Origin: Actinoplanes sandaracinus
GTDB lineage: Bacteria > Actinomycetota > Actinomycetes > Mycobacteriales > Micromonosporaceae
Assembly: GCF_030009775.1 (NCBI RefSeq)
Contig: NZ_JASCTH010000041.1
Span: 1-64,000, forward strand
Length of the DNA stretch: 64,000 bases
Direction: 5' to 3'
The translations under genes were made by a program, and so were the position numbers. This document shows positions 1 through 8,661 of this stretch, piece after piece; position 1 is the stretch's first letter, and every line of letters begins with the position of its first letter. The notes under the pieces are model-generated. The model was not told the DNA's origin. It worked only from the letters and a program-made list of their open reading frames with translations, and ran no database searches.

Positions 1-302
1 TACCGCCAGACACCGTTGACCTTGACGTACGTTTCGTCGACGTACCAGCGGTCACCCGGAGCGCGGCGGGTGAACCGGGCCGCGTCGGCCAGCAGCGGGG
101 TGAACCGCTGCACCCACCGGTAGACGGTGACGTGATCGGCTTCGATACCGCGTTCGGCGAGCAGTTCCTCGACGTCGCGGTACGACAGGTTGTAGCGCAG
201 GTACCAGCGCACCGCCACCACGATCACCTCCGGCGGAAACCGGAACCCCGCGAACGCCGACAACGGAGCAGACCACGAACGCGACCGGGCTGAAGACCTC
301 AC
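1..302 (-). CDS. IS6-family transposase, N-terminal part, runs off window edge
   Basis: About 100 N-terminal residues are visible, read from a GTG at 302. A helix-turn-helix-like segment (residues about 34-65, with YLRYNLSYRDVEELL and DHVTVYRWVQ) is followed by WYVDETYVKVNG, which contains the first catalytic Asp (D89) of the DDE domain. This order and spacing is characteristic of IS6/IS26-type transposases. The rest of the catalytic domain lies left of the window. The frame is open throughout. No good ribosome binding site precedes the GTG, as is common in insertion sequences. Family assignment is firm; activity cannot be judged. Confidence 0.8.
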   Translation of the reverse strand, partial: MRSSARSRSWSAPLSAFAGFRFPPEVIVVAVRWYLRYNLSYRDVEELLAERGIEADHVTVYRWVQRFTPLLADAARFTRRAPGDRWYVDETYVKVNGVWR

Positions 303-316
303 CGATCAACAGTGCC
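301..316. repeat. putative terminal inverted repeat of the IS6-type element
   Basis: Read on the minus strand this is GGCACTGTTGATCGGT, just before the transposase start. IS6-family ends usually begin GGxxCTGTTG, so position and sequence suit the outer end of the element. The other end and any 8-bp target duplication are outside the window. Confidence 0.4.
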
Positions 317-707
317 TGACCACTCGGCTGAGCCGACACCGCGGCACCCGATTGCTCAATGCAACAGCGCCCTCATGGCCGTAACGACAGCGTGCCGTCA
401 CCCGGGCGAGGCATCTGGTTCGACCGCGTACGCGTCTACCGAATGAAATCACCGCCATTGATCACCGATAGCCACGCATCAATATCGGCCGCAACGGCGG
501 GCGGAGCCGGGAGCCTGTGGCCAGATGGGCGGTTCCCGCACCTGCCGGGCAGGGTATTTCCTGGCGATGGCCGCGTTTGATCAATCTTACATTCTGAGAT
601 CGGACCGCTCAGGACCCCCTGGGCATCAGGTGAATCTAGAACATCTACTGACATCTATCTATGAATCGGTCAGCCTATGCCGGTCGTTTCTAATACGGAG
701 GGGAGAG
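317..707. other. intergenic region upstream of the split nuclease gene
   Basis: No ORF here has the codon pattern of a real gene. The stretch has lower GC than its surroundings and ends in a strong ribosome binding site (GGAGGGGAG, 698-705) for the gene starting at 708, so the promoter of that gene should lie here. I see no tRNA or repeat. Confidence 0.4.
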
Positions 708-1458
708 ATGACAGTGAAGGTCAAGGTGTTAACCTTCGCAATAGTCGTCGGGCTATCGATGACATCGGCGGCAACCGCCGCGTCCGCAGGACCCGCAACG
801 CCGAGCCTGCCGCCGTCAGTCAGTAGCCCCGGACGGGCACAACCGCCCACACCTGCCGGAGCAGCGGCTTTCACCGTGGCTCAGACATGCGACGCCGTCC
901 AGGCGACGCTGGGATCCCTGGCCGCAGCAGGAAAGAAATCCGCAGCGTGCATCGAAAGGAACACTAAACCCAGCACCAAAACCAAGGAAGCCATTCGACG
1001 CGCAAAACTCGACGCCATTGGCCCCGAATGGTGTCAGACCCTGCCACTGAACGACTACTACATGAACCGCCAGTACATCTGCGGAATCACGGACTGGTTC
1101 TACCAGGTATTCGACGTCCGGACCGGGCAAATCATCGGAACCATGCAGTTCCTAGTCTTCGACGTCACCACGACAGTCAACGTGTCGTCAGCCTGGAGCC
1201 AGCAACTGGAGGTGGTCCCGTACTCGATCCTGAACGCGGCAGTCGGCACTGTGATAACCCCCGACAGCGCCCGCTGCCAGGGGAACTGCTTCACCTCCAC
1301 GTGGACCCTGCCGCCCACCGTCTTGTCGGTGGGCCGAGACGTCGAGTCCAACGCCATCTTCCAGACCAACATCTCCAGCGTCGGCAGCACCGACCGGGAA
1401 CGCCCCACCACGTCGTTCATCCTCACCAGCCCGGGTGCCACCCCCGCTCCGCCACTAG
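708..1458 (+). pseudogene. secreted NucA/NucB-type nuclease gene, 5' part, split by IS701 element
   Basis: The ATG at 708 follows GGAGGGGAG and begins a Sec signal peptide (charged MTVKVK, hydrophobic core, AASA cleavage site near residue 27). A Pro/Ala linker and a 190-residue unrecognised region with paired cysteines follow. The frame runs into the insertion sequence after codon CTA (1455-1457). Removing the element and one CTAG copy joins this frame exactly to the frame at 2839, giving a continuous protein of about 421 residues. As it stands the product is a truncated secreted protein without its nuclease domain. The reading of this region is direct; the nuclease assignment rests on the 3' half. 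Confidence 0.75.
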
Positions 1459-2838
1459 TACTGCAACCCGATGTCGTTGCTTATGGTGGTTCGAGTCGTT
1501 TGCGGTAGTGACAGGCTCGGGCTTGTTCCTGGCGTCGGCGGCGGTAGCAGGACCAGTGCCAGACGTGCGCGGCAGTGTGCACCGTGGTCAGGACGAGTCG
1601 GGTGAACAGGCGGCGGATCTCGTTGCTGGTCAGCGGGATCAGCTTGCCGTCGCCGGCTCCGGCACCCCCTTTGTGGCTTCGGTAGCACGGGCCACGACCA
1701 GGAACGCGGCGGCGGTCATGGCCAGGGTGATGTGGGCGTACCAGGCGTCGTAACGGCGGACCTGGTACTGGTCCAGGCCGACCTCGTTCTTCGCGGTCTG
1801 GAACGATTCCTCGATCGCCCAGCGGGCACCTGCCACCCGGACCAGGTCGCGGAGCCGGGTCCCGCGCCGGCCGAAGCACCGGTAGTAGGCGATCTCACCG
1901 GTGCTGATCGACCGGCGGGCCGGCACCCAGCCGCGGCGGCCGTGAGCGAACGTGGTGCGGACCGGGGTCCAGGCCCAGTCGTAGACCCGCGGGCCGTGGG
2001 CGCCGTCGCCACAGGACACCCGCCGCCACGCCCCGGCCCGGATCGTATTGATCATGGCCTTGACCGGGCTGACGGTGTGCAGCCCGGCGGGGACCTCGTC
2101 ATCGTTACGGGTGGCCATCACGTAGGCGATGTCCCGCTGTTCGAGCCAGTCCCGCAGACCGGGGTTCTGCCCGAACGCCTCGTCCGCGGTGAACCAGGCG
2201 AACGGCACCCCCGCCGCGACGGCCCGCGCGATCATCATGCGGGCCTGCTGCGGCTTGGTAGCGAACTCGACCTCGGCGGGAACCGCCGCGGCCGTGCACC
2301 GCTCGCGGTCGGTCGTCCAGGACTTCGGCAGGTACAACTCCCGGTCGATCAACGCCCGTCCCTTCGGGCTGGCGTAGGCCAGGAACGTGCCGATCTGGCA
2401 ATTCTCGACCTTGCCCGCCGTGCCCGAGTACTGCCGCTGCACCCCGGCCGACCGGGTTCCCTTCTTGATGAACCCGGTGTCGGCAGCGACCAGAACACCC
2501 TCGGCGTCACCGAGGTGTTCGACCAGGTAGCCGCGAAGATCGTCCCGGACCGCATGCGGATCCCAGCACGGGCTGTACAGCATCTCCTGCACCGCGTTCG
2601 GCGACCGCCGACCGGCATGCTCCGCGATCGTCCACCCGTTACGCCGTTCCAACGGCGCCAGCAGCCCACGCACGTACGCGAACGCCAGCCGGCGGGGTTC
2701 CACCCGGGAGAACCGGCCCGCAATCACCGCGAACAGATCATCCAGACCCGACTGCCACTCCGCGAGCACCTCGCCACCCAGCATGACCAGTCAACGAGTC
2801 ACCACAGCTCAAGTCGCAACATCGGGTTGCAGTACTAG
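1455..2838. mobile_element. complete IS701-family insertion sequence with CTAG target duplication
   Basis: Both ends show CTAG (1455-1458 and 2835-2838) flanking perfect 16-bp inverted repeats: TACTGCAACCCGATGT at 1459-1474 and its complement at 2819-2834. One transposase gene lies inside on the minus strand. Perfect repeats, intact transposase and clean duplication indicate a recent, probably still mobile insertion. The target is the nuclease gene 708-3353. Confidence 0.92.
1639..2784 (-). CDS. IS701-family DDE transposase
   Basis: The gene encodes 381 residues inside the inverted repeats. An N-terminal region (20-90) precedes an RNase-H-like DDE domain. Its acidic residues are seen as AADTGF (D102), FTADEAFG (D201) and RWAIEESFQTAK (E325/E326). 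The conserved pattern FIKKGxxSxGVQRQYSGTAGK, split here around residues 106-126, is typical of the IS701 family. It catalyses cut-and-paste transposition with CTAG-type targets. Length is close to the family norm, with no frameshift or stop. Expression would oppose transcription of the host gene it interrupts. Confidence 0.92.
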   Translation of the reverse strand: MLGGEVLAEWQSGLDDLFAVIAGRFSRVEPRRLAFAYVRGLLAPLERRNGWTIAEHAGRRSPNAVQEMLYSPCWDPHAVRDDLRGYLVEHLGDAEGVLVAADTGFIKKGTRSAGVQRQYSGTAGKVENCQIGTFLAYASPKGRALIDRELYLPKSWTTDRERCTAAAVPAEVEFATKPQQARMMIARAVAAGVPFAWFTADEAFGQNPGLRDWLEQRDIAYVMATRNDDEVPAGLHTVSPVKAMINTIRAGAWRRVSCGDGAHGPRVYDWAWTPVRTTFAHGRRGWVPARRSISTGEIAYYRCFGRRGTRLRDLVRVAGARWAIEESFQTAKNEVGLDQYQVRRYDAWYAHITLAMTAAAFLVVARATEATKGVPEPATAS

Positions 2839-3353
2839 CCCTGACCCCGCCGGTAGACGTCCGCTGCGACAACGCGGTTCCCGGATCCAACGTCGTGGAA
2901 TGCGTCATCCCCGACTACGAGCCGCCGTGGGATGTCAACGCCACCAACCGCCCGACATTCATTCGCCACATGCAAAGCGCCGAGGCATCAGGACTGCGCG
3001 GTTTCTACCCCGGCGGGACGCCGCTGACCCGGCTGACGGATGCGGGCCTGCGAGACCAAAACGGCAACACTGCCTGCCCGGACCGCGTCAACTGGCCGCG
3101 GCCGCCCGGCCACAGCTGTGACGAGTACCCGTTCCGCTCCACCCACCAGGGCGCCTTCACCGGCGGCGGATCCGGCCGAACATTCGACTGGTGCCAGATC
3201 ACCGCGCTACCGACCGGCATCACCGGCCCCAATGGATACAGCTCTTGTATGATCCTCGCCGGAGAAAACTCCAGCGCAGGTGGCCTGCTGAACAGCTTCT
3301 ACATCAACAACCGGGTCATCGAGAACGACGCTTTCTACACCTGGGTCGAATAG
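2839..3353 (+). pseudogene. secreted NucA/NucB-type nuclease gene, 3' part with the catalytic domain
   Basis: This continues the frame of 708-1458 after excision of the element. The last 110 residues carry HSCDEYPFRSTHQGA and, near the end, ENSSAGGLLNSFYINNRV followed by DAFYTWVE. These match the NucA/NucB deoxyribonuclease domain of secreted bacterial DNases (conserved Asp-Glu-Tyr-Pro and Glu-Asn...Gly segments). Paired cysteines suit an exported protein. Without the upstream half it has no signal peptide and no start with a binding site, so it is probably silent unless the element excises. The gene at 3381 follows 27 nt later. Confidence 0.75.
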
Positions 3354-3380
3354 CCTCCCCGGGATGAAAGGTTGGCCGGC

Positions 3381-3989
3381 GTGAGTGAGCCAGTCCGCGT
3401 CCAAGCGGCGACGAGAGTCGACGAAACGCAGTTCCTTCTCGCCGAGCGACTGTGGCCTGGACTTGAGGCTCTACCCACGCCGGACAACGGGCTCATCGCC
3501 GTCACCCCTGACTCCGCGGCCATCACCACCGGAGCCAGCAGCGGACGCGTGACCGTGACCGTCGAGGTCAGACAGTCGCCCCCGGCGCGCGTCGAAACCG
3601 GCGACTGGGACGAGGTCATCGAAATCGACTTCCACGCCAGCACCGGCGACGTTGTCGTACGAGCCCTCATGGACGACCCGCCGCCGCTGCCCGCGCTGAC
3701 CACCAATGGGCCGGGAACGTATCGATTCCGGGTCCATGCCGCCGGCCGTGATCTCCATCCGGACGGGGTCGCTTTCGAGCCGACCGAGAGCTACCTGATC
3801 CAAACATGGCCAGCAGCGGCTCCGCAGGCTGAAGTCGTCTACAAGCAATCCGACACCGTGGGCATTGAGCTGAGGCGCTACGCAGCCACCGCCGCCGGAT
3901 TGAGTGAGGCGCCATCACCGGCGCGCCAGCCGGCGCCAAGACCCGCGCGCAGCGGCGACGCCGACCCCTCTGCGGACTCGCGCGGATGA
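3381..3989 (+). CDS. hypothetical protein, possible ComJ/Nin-like nuclease partner
   Basis: The GTG at 3381 follows AAAGG (3367-3371) at good spacing and lies 27 nt after the nuclease gene, in one transcription unit with it. The product (202 residues) has no signal peptide or membrane segment. Residues 45-145 look like an all-beta domain with WDEVIEIDF, GPGTYRFRVHA and ESYLIQTWPA. The last 40 residues are Pro/Ala-rich and disordered. In Bacillus, NucA is followed by its inhibitor Nin (ComJ), a cytoplasmic beta-rich protein with a similar closing pattern (GDYxLxxW). The resemblance and gene order suggest a nuclease-inhibitor role, but this is inference from weak similarity. Confidence 0.55.
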   Translation: MSEPVRVQAATRVDETQFLLAERLWPGLEALPTPDNGLIAVTPDSAAITTGASSGRVTVTVEVRQSPPARVETGDWDEVIEIDFHASTGDVVVRALMDDPPPLPALTTNGPGTYRFRVHAAGRDLHPDGVAFEPTESYLIQTWPAAAPQAEVVYKQSDTVGIELRRYAATAAGLSEAPSPARQPAPRPARSGDADPSADSRG

Positions 3990-4748
3990 TGAGAGGCACC
4001 AACGGCAGAAAGGGACTGCCGCACCGGCTACTTTCTGGTCATTCCTAGTCGGGGGCACTCGGTCGCCTGGCCCGGTATGACGCGACCGGGGCGGCACCAA
4101 GGAGCAGCGGTTGTAGGTGCCGACTGAGCCGGGAAGAGAAAGCCTCGGCCGCGACGACCGGGCAGCCGCTGACCCTGGCGCACCCATCGGTAATGCCCGG
4201 CAGCGCAACTTTGCTGTGCGGTCGTGGGCCGAAGGCCCAGCCGCTGCCGGTGCCGTCGGCGAGCAGGGTGATGTACATCAGCGTTCGCCCGCTGTCGTGG
4301 CGGTGTTGGCGGCTGTCGCGTCGGCGCAGAGGGCGTCCGGGGGTGGGGATTCGGGTGCGGAGTTGGTGCAGGGTGGAACCGTCCCCGAAATCGCTGAGAA
4401 GATCGGTCAATCGCGCGGACGGTGCGACGCCACCTGCCCAGCCCCGCCGACGCGCCAACGCCCGACACCGTGGGTTCAGCTGCCCGTTCCTGACCACCTC
4501 CGCCGCCACCACGGATACGGCCGCCGGTTGGTCACCTCACAGGTAACGGGCCAGCAGCCGTAGCAGTAGGTGCGACTACCGCCTGGCCCCAGCCGACGGC
4601 ACCTCGATCAGGGCATATCCCCCCGCCGACATGGCTGGTAGGCCACGGCGCGCAGCAATGCGCCGTCGCTACCCGGCCCGACCGAGTGCCAGCCGGCACG
4701 GGATCACGACAGGCATCACGCTCACCGTGGCTTCTCCGGGCGATGCTG
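3990..4748. other. gene-poor stretch between nuclease locus and DUF1152 gene
   Basis: Several overlapping open frames exist on both strands, but none has a convincing start, domain or codon pattern. The best is a minus-strand frame of 77 residues (4045-4278) starting MYITLLADGTG, without a good ribosome binding site. I read the region as decayed or non-coding sequence between mobile elements. Confidence 0.4.
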
Positions 4749-5753
4749 TTAGTGCGGAAAGACGCGAGGTGTACGAGTGTTGATCCCTTCGCGGAAGGTC
4801 TCGATTCGTGTCGCCACCTGGCGCATGCCGAAGGTTTGTTCGATGCGGTCGAGGTAGAGGCATCGGTCGGCGAGTTTGGCGAGATCGACGGTGAAGTAGG
4901 CAGCCATCAGCGGGTTGACGAACAGCGTGCTACCAGCGGTTCGTCGGGTGAACTGGACGTCACCGAATGCCCCTGTGGTGGCCGCGGCGATCTGGCCGTG
5001 CACGATGCTGGGCCGCATTGGAGTGGCCTGTTGGGCGTCAGCGACGGCGTCGCGATACAGCACCGCCGCTCTGCTGGCTCCGGGGATGGACAGAGCGCCC
5101 AGGTACCCGCCGTCACGGTCGAGCGCGGCGAGGTTCTCCAGAACCTGGCTATGGACGACCCCGTGGTAGGCGTCGATGCCGAAGCCGAGGCAGCTCACCA
5201 GCTTCACCGATACGTCCATGCCGGCAACCGCGGCCAGGCTGGTGATGTCTTCTGTGGGCGTGCCGAGGCCGGCTTCGTCACCTCGCAGCAGGATGTCGGT
5301 TCCACCGTCGATCAGCACGATCGCGTCGACTCCGAGTTCGCCGACGAGATGCTGGTAGGCGGCCCTCAGTGGTTGTACGCCGGTCTTGGCAAAGGCATAC
5401 ACCGTCGAGGGGAGGTTGTGGCCGGCTAGCCAGCGGGCAAGGGTCCGTTCCGGGAAATAGTCTTCCGGTCCGTTGGTGGCCGGGCCGACGAGGGCCACAT
5501 TGGGTGCCGACCATGCGTCCAGGTCGAGCAGTTCCAGCTGGGTGAACGACAGGTTCGCCAGGTGCACCGCAACACCGTGGTCCCACAGCGTGATGGCCAA
5601 CGGCAATGCGGCGTACACGTCGAATCCTCCGCCGGCACCTGCCAAGAGCACGCTGCGCGCTCCGTTCAGCGCGGCGAACAGTGGCGGCACATCCAGGGAA
5701 CTCGCATTCGGCCCCTCCGAGGAACCGAACGAAGGGGCAGCAAAGGTGGTCAC
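4749..5753 (-). CDS. DUF1152 family protein
   Basis: The product has 334 residues from a GTG at 5753. It shows the family's nucleotide-binding-like start LLAGAGGGFDVYAALPLA, then HLANLSFTQL, VLIDGGTDILLRGDE and SVKLVSCLGFG in the usual order. DUF1152 proteins have no established biochemical role; the Gly-rich segment and Asp-Gly-Gly-Thr-Asp motif suggest a nucleotide or metal site. The frame is also open upstream and continues without a stop into a truncated integrase (5754-6632), so a 627-residue chimera could be made. The family-like length from GTG 5753 favours an independent gene. Confidence 0.75.
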   Translation of the reverse strand: MTTFAAPSFGSSEGPNASSLDVPPLFAALNGARSVLLAGAGGGFDVYAALPLAITLWDHGVAVHLANLSFTQLELLDLDAWSAPNVALVGPATNGPEDYFPERTLARWLAGHNLPSTVYAFAKTGVQPLRAAYQHLVGELGVDAIVLIDGGTDILLRGDEAGLGTPTEDITSLAAVAGMDVSVKLVSCLGFGIDAYHGVVHSQVLENLAALDRDGGYLGALSIPGASRAAVLYRDAVADAQQATPMRPSIVHGQIAAATTGAFGDVQFTRRTAGSTLFVNPLMAAYFTVDLAKLADRCLYLDRIEQTFGMRQVATRIETFREGINTRTPRVFPH

Positions 5754-6632
5754 CTTCCCATGATCCTGGAGGTGCACAAGTTGCAGTCCGCACACCCCGA
5801 GCCCGTTGACGTTCACTGCACCGGTCTCCAGGTCCACGTCCTCCCAGCGCAGCGAGCGAGCCTCGTTGATGCGGACGCCGGTTCCGGCCATGAAGGCGAG
5901 AAGGTCGGCGACGGTCTGCCGCTTGCGCCGAGTGGACGGCGAGATGGTCTCGCTCAGCGCCAGTTTGTCCGCGTGCGCGATGAGCGAGTCACGCTCCTCT
6001 CGGGTGAGCGCGCGGGTGGTGTCGCGCTCTCGGGTCGTCGGGTTGACCACCTGAGCGGAGACCGGGCGGATCTCCCGTAGCGCGTTGCGCGCCAGGACAC
6101 CGTTCTCTATCGCGAGCCGCAGGATGCCGGAGACGATGCTCTTGGCCATCTTCGCGGAGGCAGTCCCGTGCTGGTCGGCGACGGCCTGCAAGAACTTCTT
6201 GAGTCGTTGAGGGTCGTTGAGCTGGGTCAACGTCAACCCTCGGATCGTGGATCCCTCGACATCGACGTAGCGGAAGAACCCTCCCTCGTACGCCTCGATC
6301 GTCTTGGCGCTCAGCCGCGAGTCAGTGCGCTTGATCTGAGTCAGCCAAAGTTGGCCGGCTTCGGTAAGGCGGGTGCTGGAGGTCATCTCGACCCCGGTGT
6401 TGTGCCGTTCGGCCAGCGCCTTCTCCAGCGCTTCGGTGGCGAGCCTCTTCGTCTTGGCGAAGCGGGAGAGTTCACCGATCAAGCCGTCGTGTCCCCGGAA
6501 GCTGCACCGTGCCCGCCACCGTTGCGCGCTACGGGCGTAGGGAGCGCGCTTCCACTTGCCGGACTCGTCCTTAACCTGTGGCGTTACCTCGATCTCGCCG
6601 TGCTCGCCGAGTCCAAGGGGTCGTCTACTCAC
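5754..6632 (-). pseudogene. truncated tyrosine integrase (phage/ICE type), in frame with DUF1152 gene
   Basis: From GTG 6632 there is an N-terminal arm-binding-like region (residues 1-70), a SAM-like core-binding domain (RLTEAGQLWLTQIK; SAKTIEAYEGGFFRYV) and the start of the catalytic domain with TGVRINEARSLRWEDVDL, which holds the first catalytic Arg. The later HxxR box and nucleophilic Tyr are missing. After about 290 residues the frame passes into the DUF1152 gene. The enzyme cannot be active. The breakpoint suggests deletion of the 3' half of an integrative element's integrase. No att site or tRNA is visible nearby. Confidence 0.75.
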
Positions 6633-7005
6633 TGTTGTCCGTCCTTTCCTGCGCCGCCTCTTCCTCGGCGATCTGCGCGTCGATGCGTTCGTCTTCTTCG
6701 GGATCCCATCCGAGGAGACGGAGAGCAGCCTCCGTGATCCCGCCTCCGGCTTCGCCGGGCTTGACGGGCGTGAGGAATCCCCGTCTGCGCGCCTCAGCGA
6801 TCCGGTTCGCCCACGTGCCAGCGGATCCCCCTCGCGTGCTGCGAGGGCCTTGACGGGCGACCTGTTGCCGTCTTCGACCAGGAAGGAATACTCCAACGCC
6901 AGTTCGGCGTAGGCGCGATCGTCGCGGGGAGCCTTGCCGCGTGCGTCCGTCTTGAAGGCGCCCAAGCGGTTGATCCCCAGCGGACGGTGCCTGCCGGCTT
7001 GTCAT
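6625..7005 (-). pseudogene. frameshifted small gene upstream of the integrase
   Basis: Two frames must be combined to read a protein. One gives KAPRDDRAYAELALEYSFLV and SPVKALAAREG. The other resumes at GTWANRIAEARRRGFLTPV and ends RIDAQIAEEEAAQERTDNSE. The switch is at a run of five G (6824-6829 region). A further frame change is needed near the start to use the ATG at 7005. Short helical proteins with the WANRIAEARRRGFLT pattern commonly precede integrases in actinomycete integrative elements, probably as DNA-binding accessory proteins. The 3' end overlaps the integrase start by 8 nt, showing an original operon. Confidence 0.5.
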
Positions 7006-7584
7006 GCCCGGCCGGCTTTACATCGAGTCGGGGTGGGATGGGGCTGTACACCTCTACGTGACACCGGCAGTAGCCACCGATCTGGCGGGGCTCCGAAGTG
7101 CGGAGATGGCTGTCCAGTGGCGCGGTGCAGGTCCGGAGCCCTCGGATGTGTCGAAGCCGGTCGAGGCGATCGCTGACGCGAGCTTCTGGAACGCGGTGCG
7201 AGAGGCTTCTGAGCGGACCACCCTGTTGTGCGAGCGTTGGGCGCATGGAGCCTACGGTTGTCGGTGGTTCCAGGTGACCCGCGGAAATGCCACGGACATA
7301 GCCGGATTGGTGCGGCCGCGCTCTCTCCTCGGTGTGATCACTGAGCCGGGCCTGCAACCGGGCCCGAGATTCTGGAGGACGACTTCACTGCCTTCAGGGG
7401 TCCCATCCTGCCTGGTGAACTGGTCTACCGGGCGTATCCCGGTGGCGCCGACAGTCTTGCCGAAGTCATGGACGAGGGCTTCTCACTGATGCTGGCGGAC
7501 AAGTCGATGGGTGCTTGGTTCGCCGTCGTACCTGACTCGGACGGGGTGAGAAGGGCACAGTGGGAAAGTCCTGAGGTCCTCTGA
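7004..7584 (+). pseudogene. hypothetical protein gene, apparently frameshifted
   Basis: The first frame from ATG 7004 reads plausibly to about 7370 (ASFWNAVREASERTTLLCERWAHG, split here, and CRWFQVTRG). A second frame then carries ILEDDFTAFRGPILPGELVYR and SLMLADKSMGAWFAVVPDSDG to the TGA at 7582-7584. The shift lies between about 7340 and 7375. I do not recognise the family. It sits divergently next to the broken integrase region, so it may be cargo of the same decayed element. It could instead be two short genes or a sequencing error. Confidence 0.35.
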
Positions 7585-7670
7585 CGCTCCAGCGGGAGGT
7601 CGCGGTCTCGTCCGTGGACCGGGAAAGCCCTCCTCGCCGTCTGTGCGAGCACAGTCCGGCGCGGTGTCGG

Positions 7671-8636
7671 TCAGGGGGTGTCGCGCAGGGTTCGGGCGGG
7701 CGGCACGCCGTAGGCGCCGCGGTACAGGGCGGCGAACCGACGCGGGGTGGTGAAGCCCCAGCGCGCGGCGACGGCGGCCACGGTGGTGGCGCCGGGATCG
7801 GCGGTAGCCAGGGTGTGATGGGCATGGTCCAGGCGGACCCGGCGCAGGTATGCCATCGGAGTGGTGTCGCGATGACGGCGGAATACCAGTTGCAAGGCGC
7901 GGAGGCTGATGTTGGCGGCTGCGGCGATGTCGGCGACGGTGACGTCGCGGGCGGCGTTCTCGTCGATGTAGGCGATGGCGCGGCGCAGGGTGGTGGGGGT
8001 CGCGTCGTGGCGATCCTCGATGGTGGGGTCGGTCAGGGCGGTGTTCGCGAAGGTCGTCAACGTGACGGTGGCGATGAGGTGGGCAGCGGTGGCGACCAGA
8101 AGGGGCGAGGCGGCGGCTTCGCTGTTGGTGAGCAGTTCGGTGACGTACGAGTGGGTGTGCCGCCAGTGTGCGGCGGCGGCCGGAGAGAGTGGGTCCAGGC
8201 TGGTGAACCGGATCAGAGGGGTGTGCCGGCCGGGGGCGGGGGCGGCGACGTGGGCGAGCGCGGCCGGGTCGAGGACGCAGGTGGTGAGTTCACCGGGCGA
8301 CCAGGTGCAGGTGAAGGGCAGGCCGGGGTAGGCGCCGAGGCAGATCTCGCCGGGCCCGTAGCGGCGGTCGCTGTCGCCGCTGGTGCGGTGCAGCCTGGCG
8401 GTGGACGTCGCGACGATCACGACGGTGGGCAGCGGTTCTCCCTGGAAGTCCAGGGTGGCGGACTGCGCGATGGCGTCGACGTCGAATCCGGTGGTGTGGG
8501 TGCGCCGGTGGCGCAGCAGGGGGCGCTGCTCGCTGCTGCGGACCTGCATGCCGGCGCCGTAGGCGTCGCTGAGGTAGGTGCCGATGGTGTCAGCGTCGGT
8601 GGATTGGAAGGCCGTGGTGTGCGCGTCGGTCACCAT
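7671..8636 (-). CDS. AraC-family transcriptional regulator
   Basis: The product has 321 residues. Residues 1-200 form an AraC-binding-like sensor domain. The C-terminal 100 hold two helix-turn-helix units (VTVADIAAAANISLRALQLVFRRH, split across 230-255, and VAAVAARWGFTTPRRFAALYRG). The ending is the usual AraC signature (GVPPARTLR). It is a paralogue of the next gene upstream on the same strand, 25 nt away and probably co-transcribed. No adjacent structural gene reveals its target. The domain call is certain; the effector is unknown. Confidence 0.88.
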   Translation of the reverse strand: MVTDAHTTAFQSTDADTIGTYLSDAYGAGMQVRSSEQRPLLRHRRTHTTGFDVDAIAQSATLDFQGEPLPTVVIVATSTARLHRTSGDSDRRYGPGEICLGAYPGLPFTCTWSPGELTTCVLDPAALAHVAAPAPGRHTPLIRFTSLDPLSPAAAAHWRHTHSYVTELLTNSEAAASPLLVATAAHLIATVTLTTFANTALTDPTIEDRHDATPTTLRRAIAYIDENAARDVTVADIAAAANISLRALQLVFRRHRDTTPMAYLRRVRLDHAHHTLATADPGATTVAAVAARWGFTTPRRFAALYRGAYGVPPARTLRDTP

Positions 8637-8661
8637 CGCTTCCCCTTCTGGGTTGCGGTGT

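Noticed and set aside
1732..2838. Plus-strand open frame of 368 residues inside the IS701 element
   Set aside because: It is antisense to the transposase, has no family motifs and ends at the insertion sequence boundary by chance.
4045..4278. Minus-strand frame of 77 residues beginning MYITLLADGTG
   Set aside because: No ribosome binding site, no recognisable domain, and equally long overlapping frames on the other strand; kept only as part of the gene-poor stretch.
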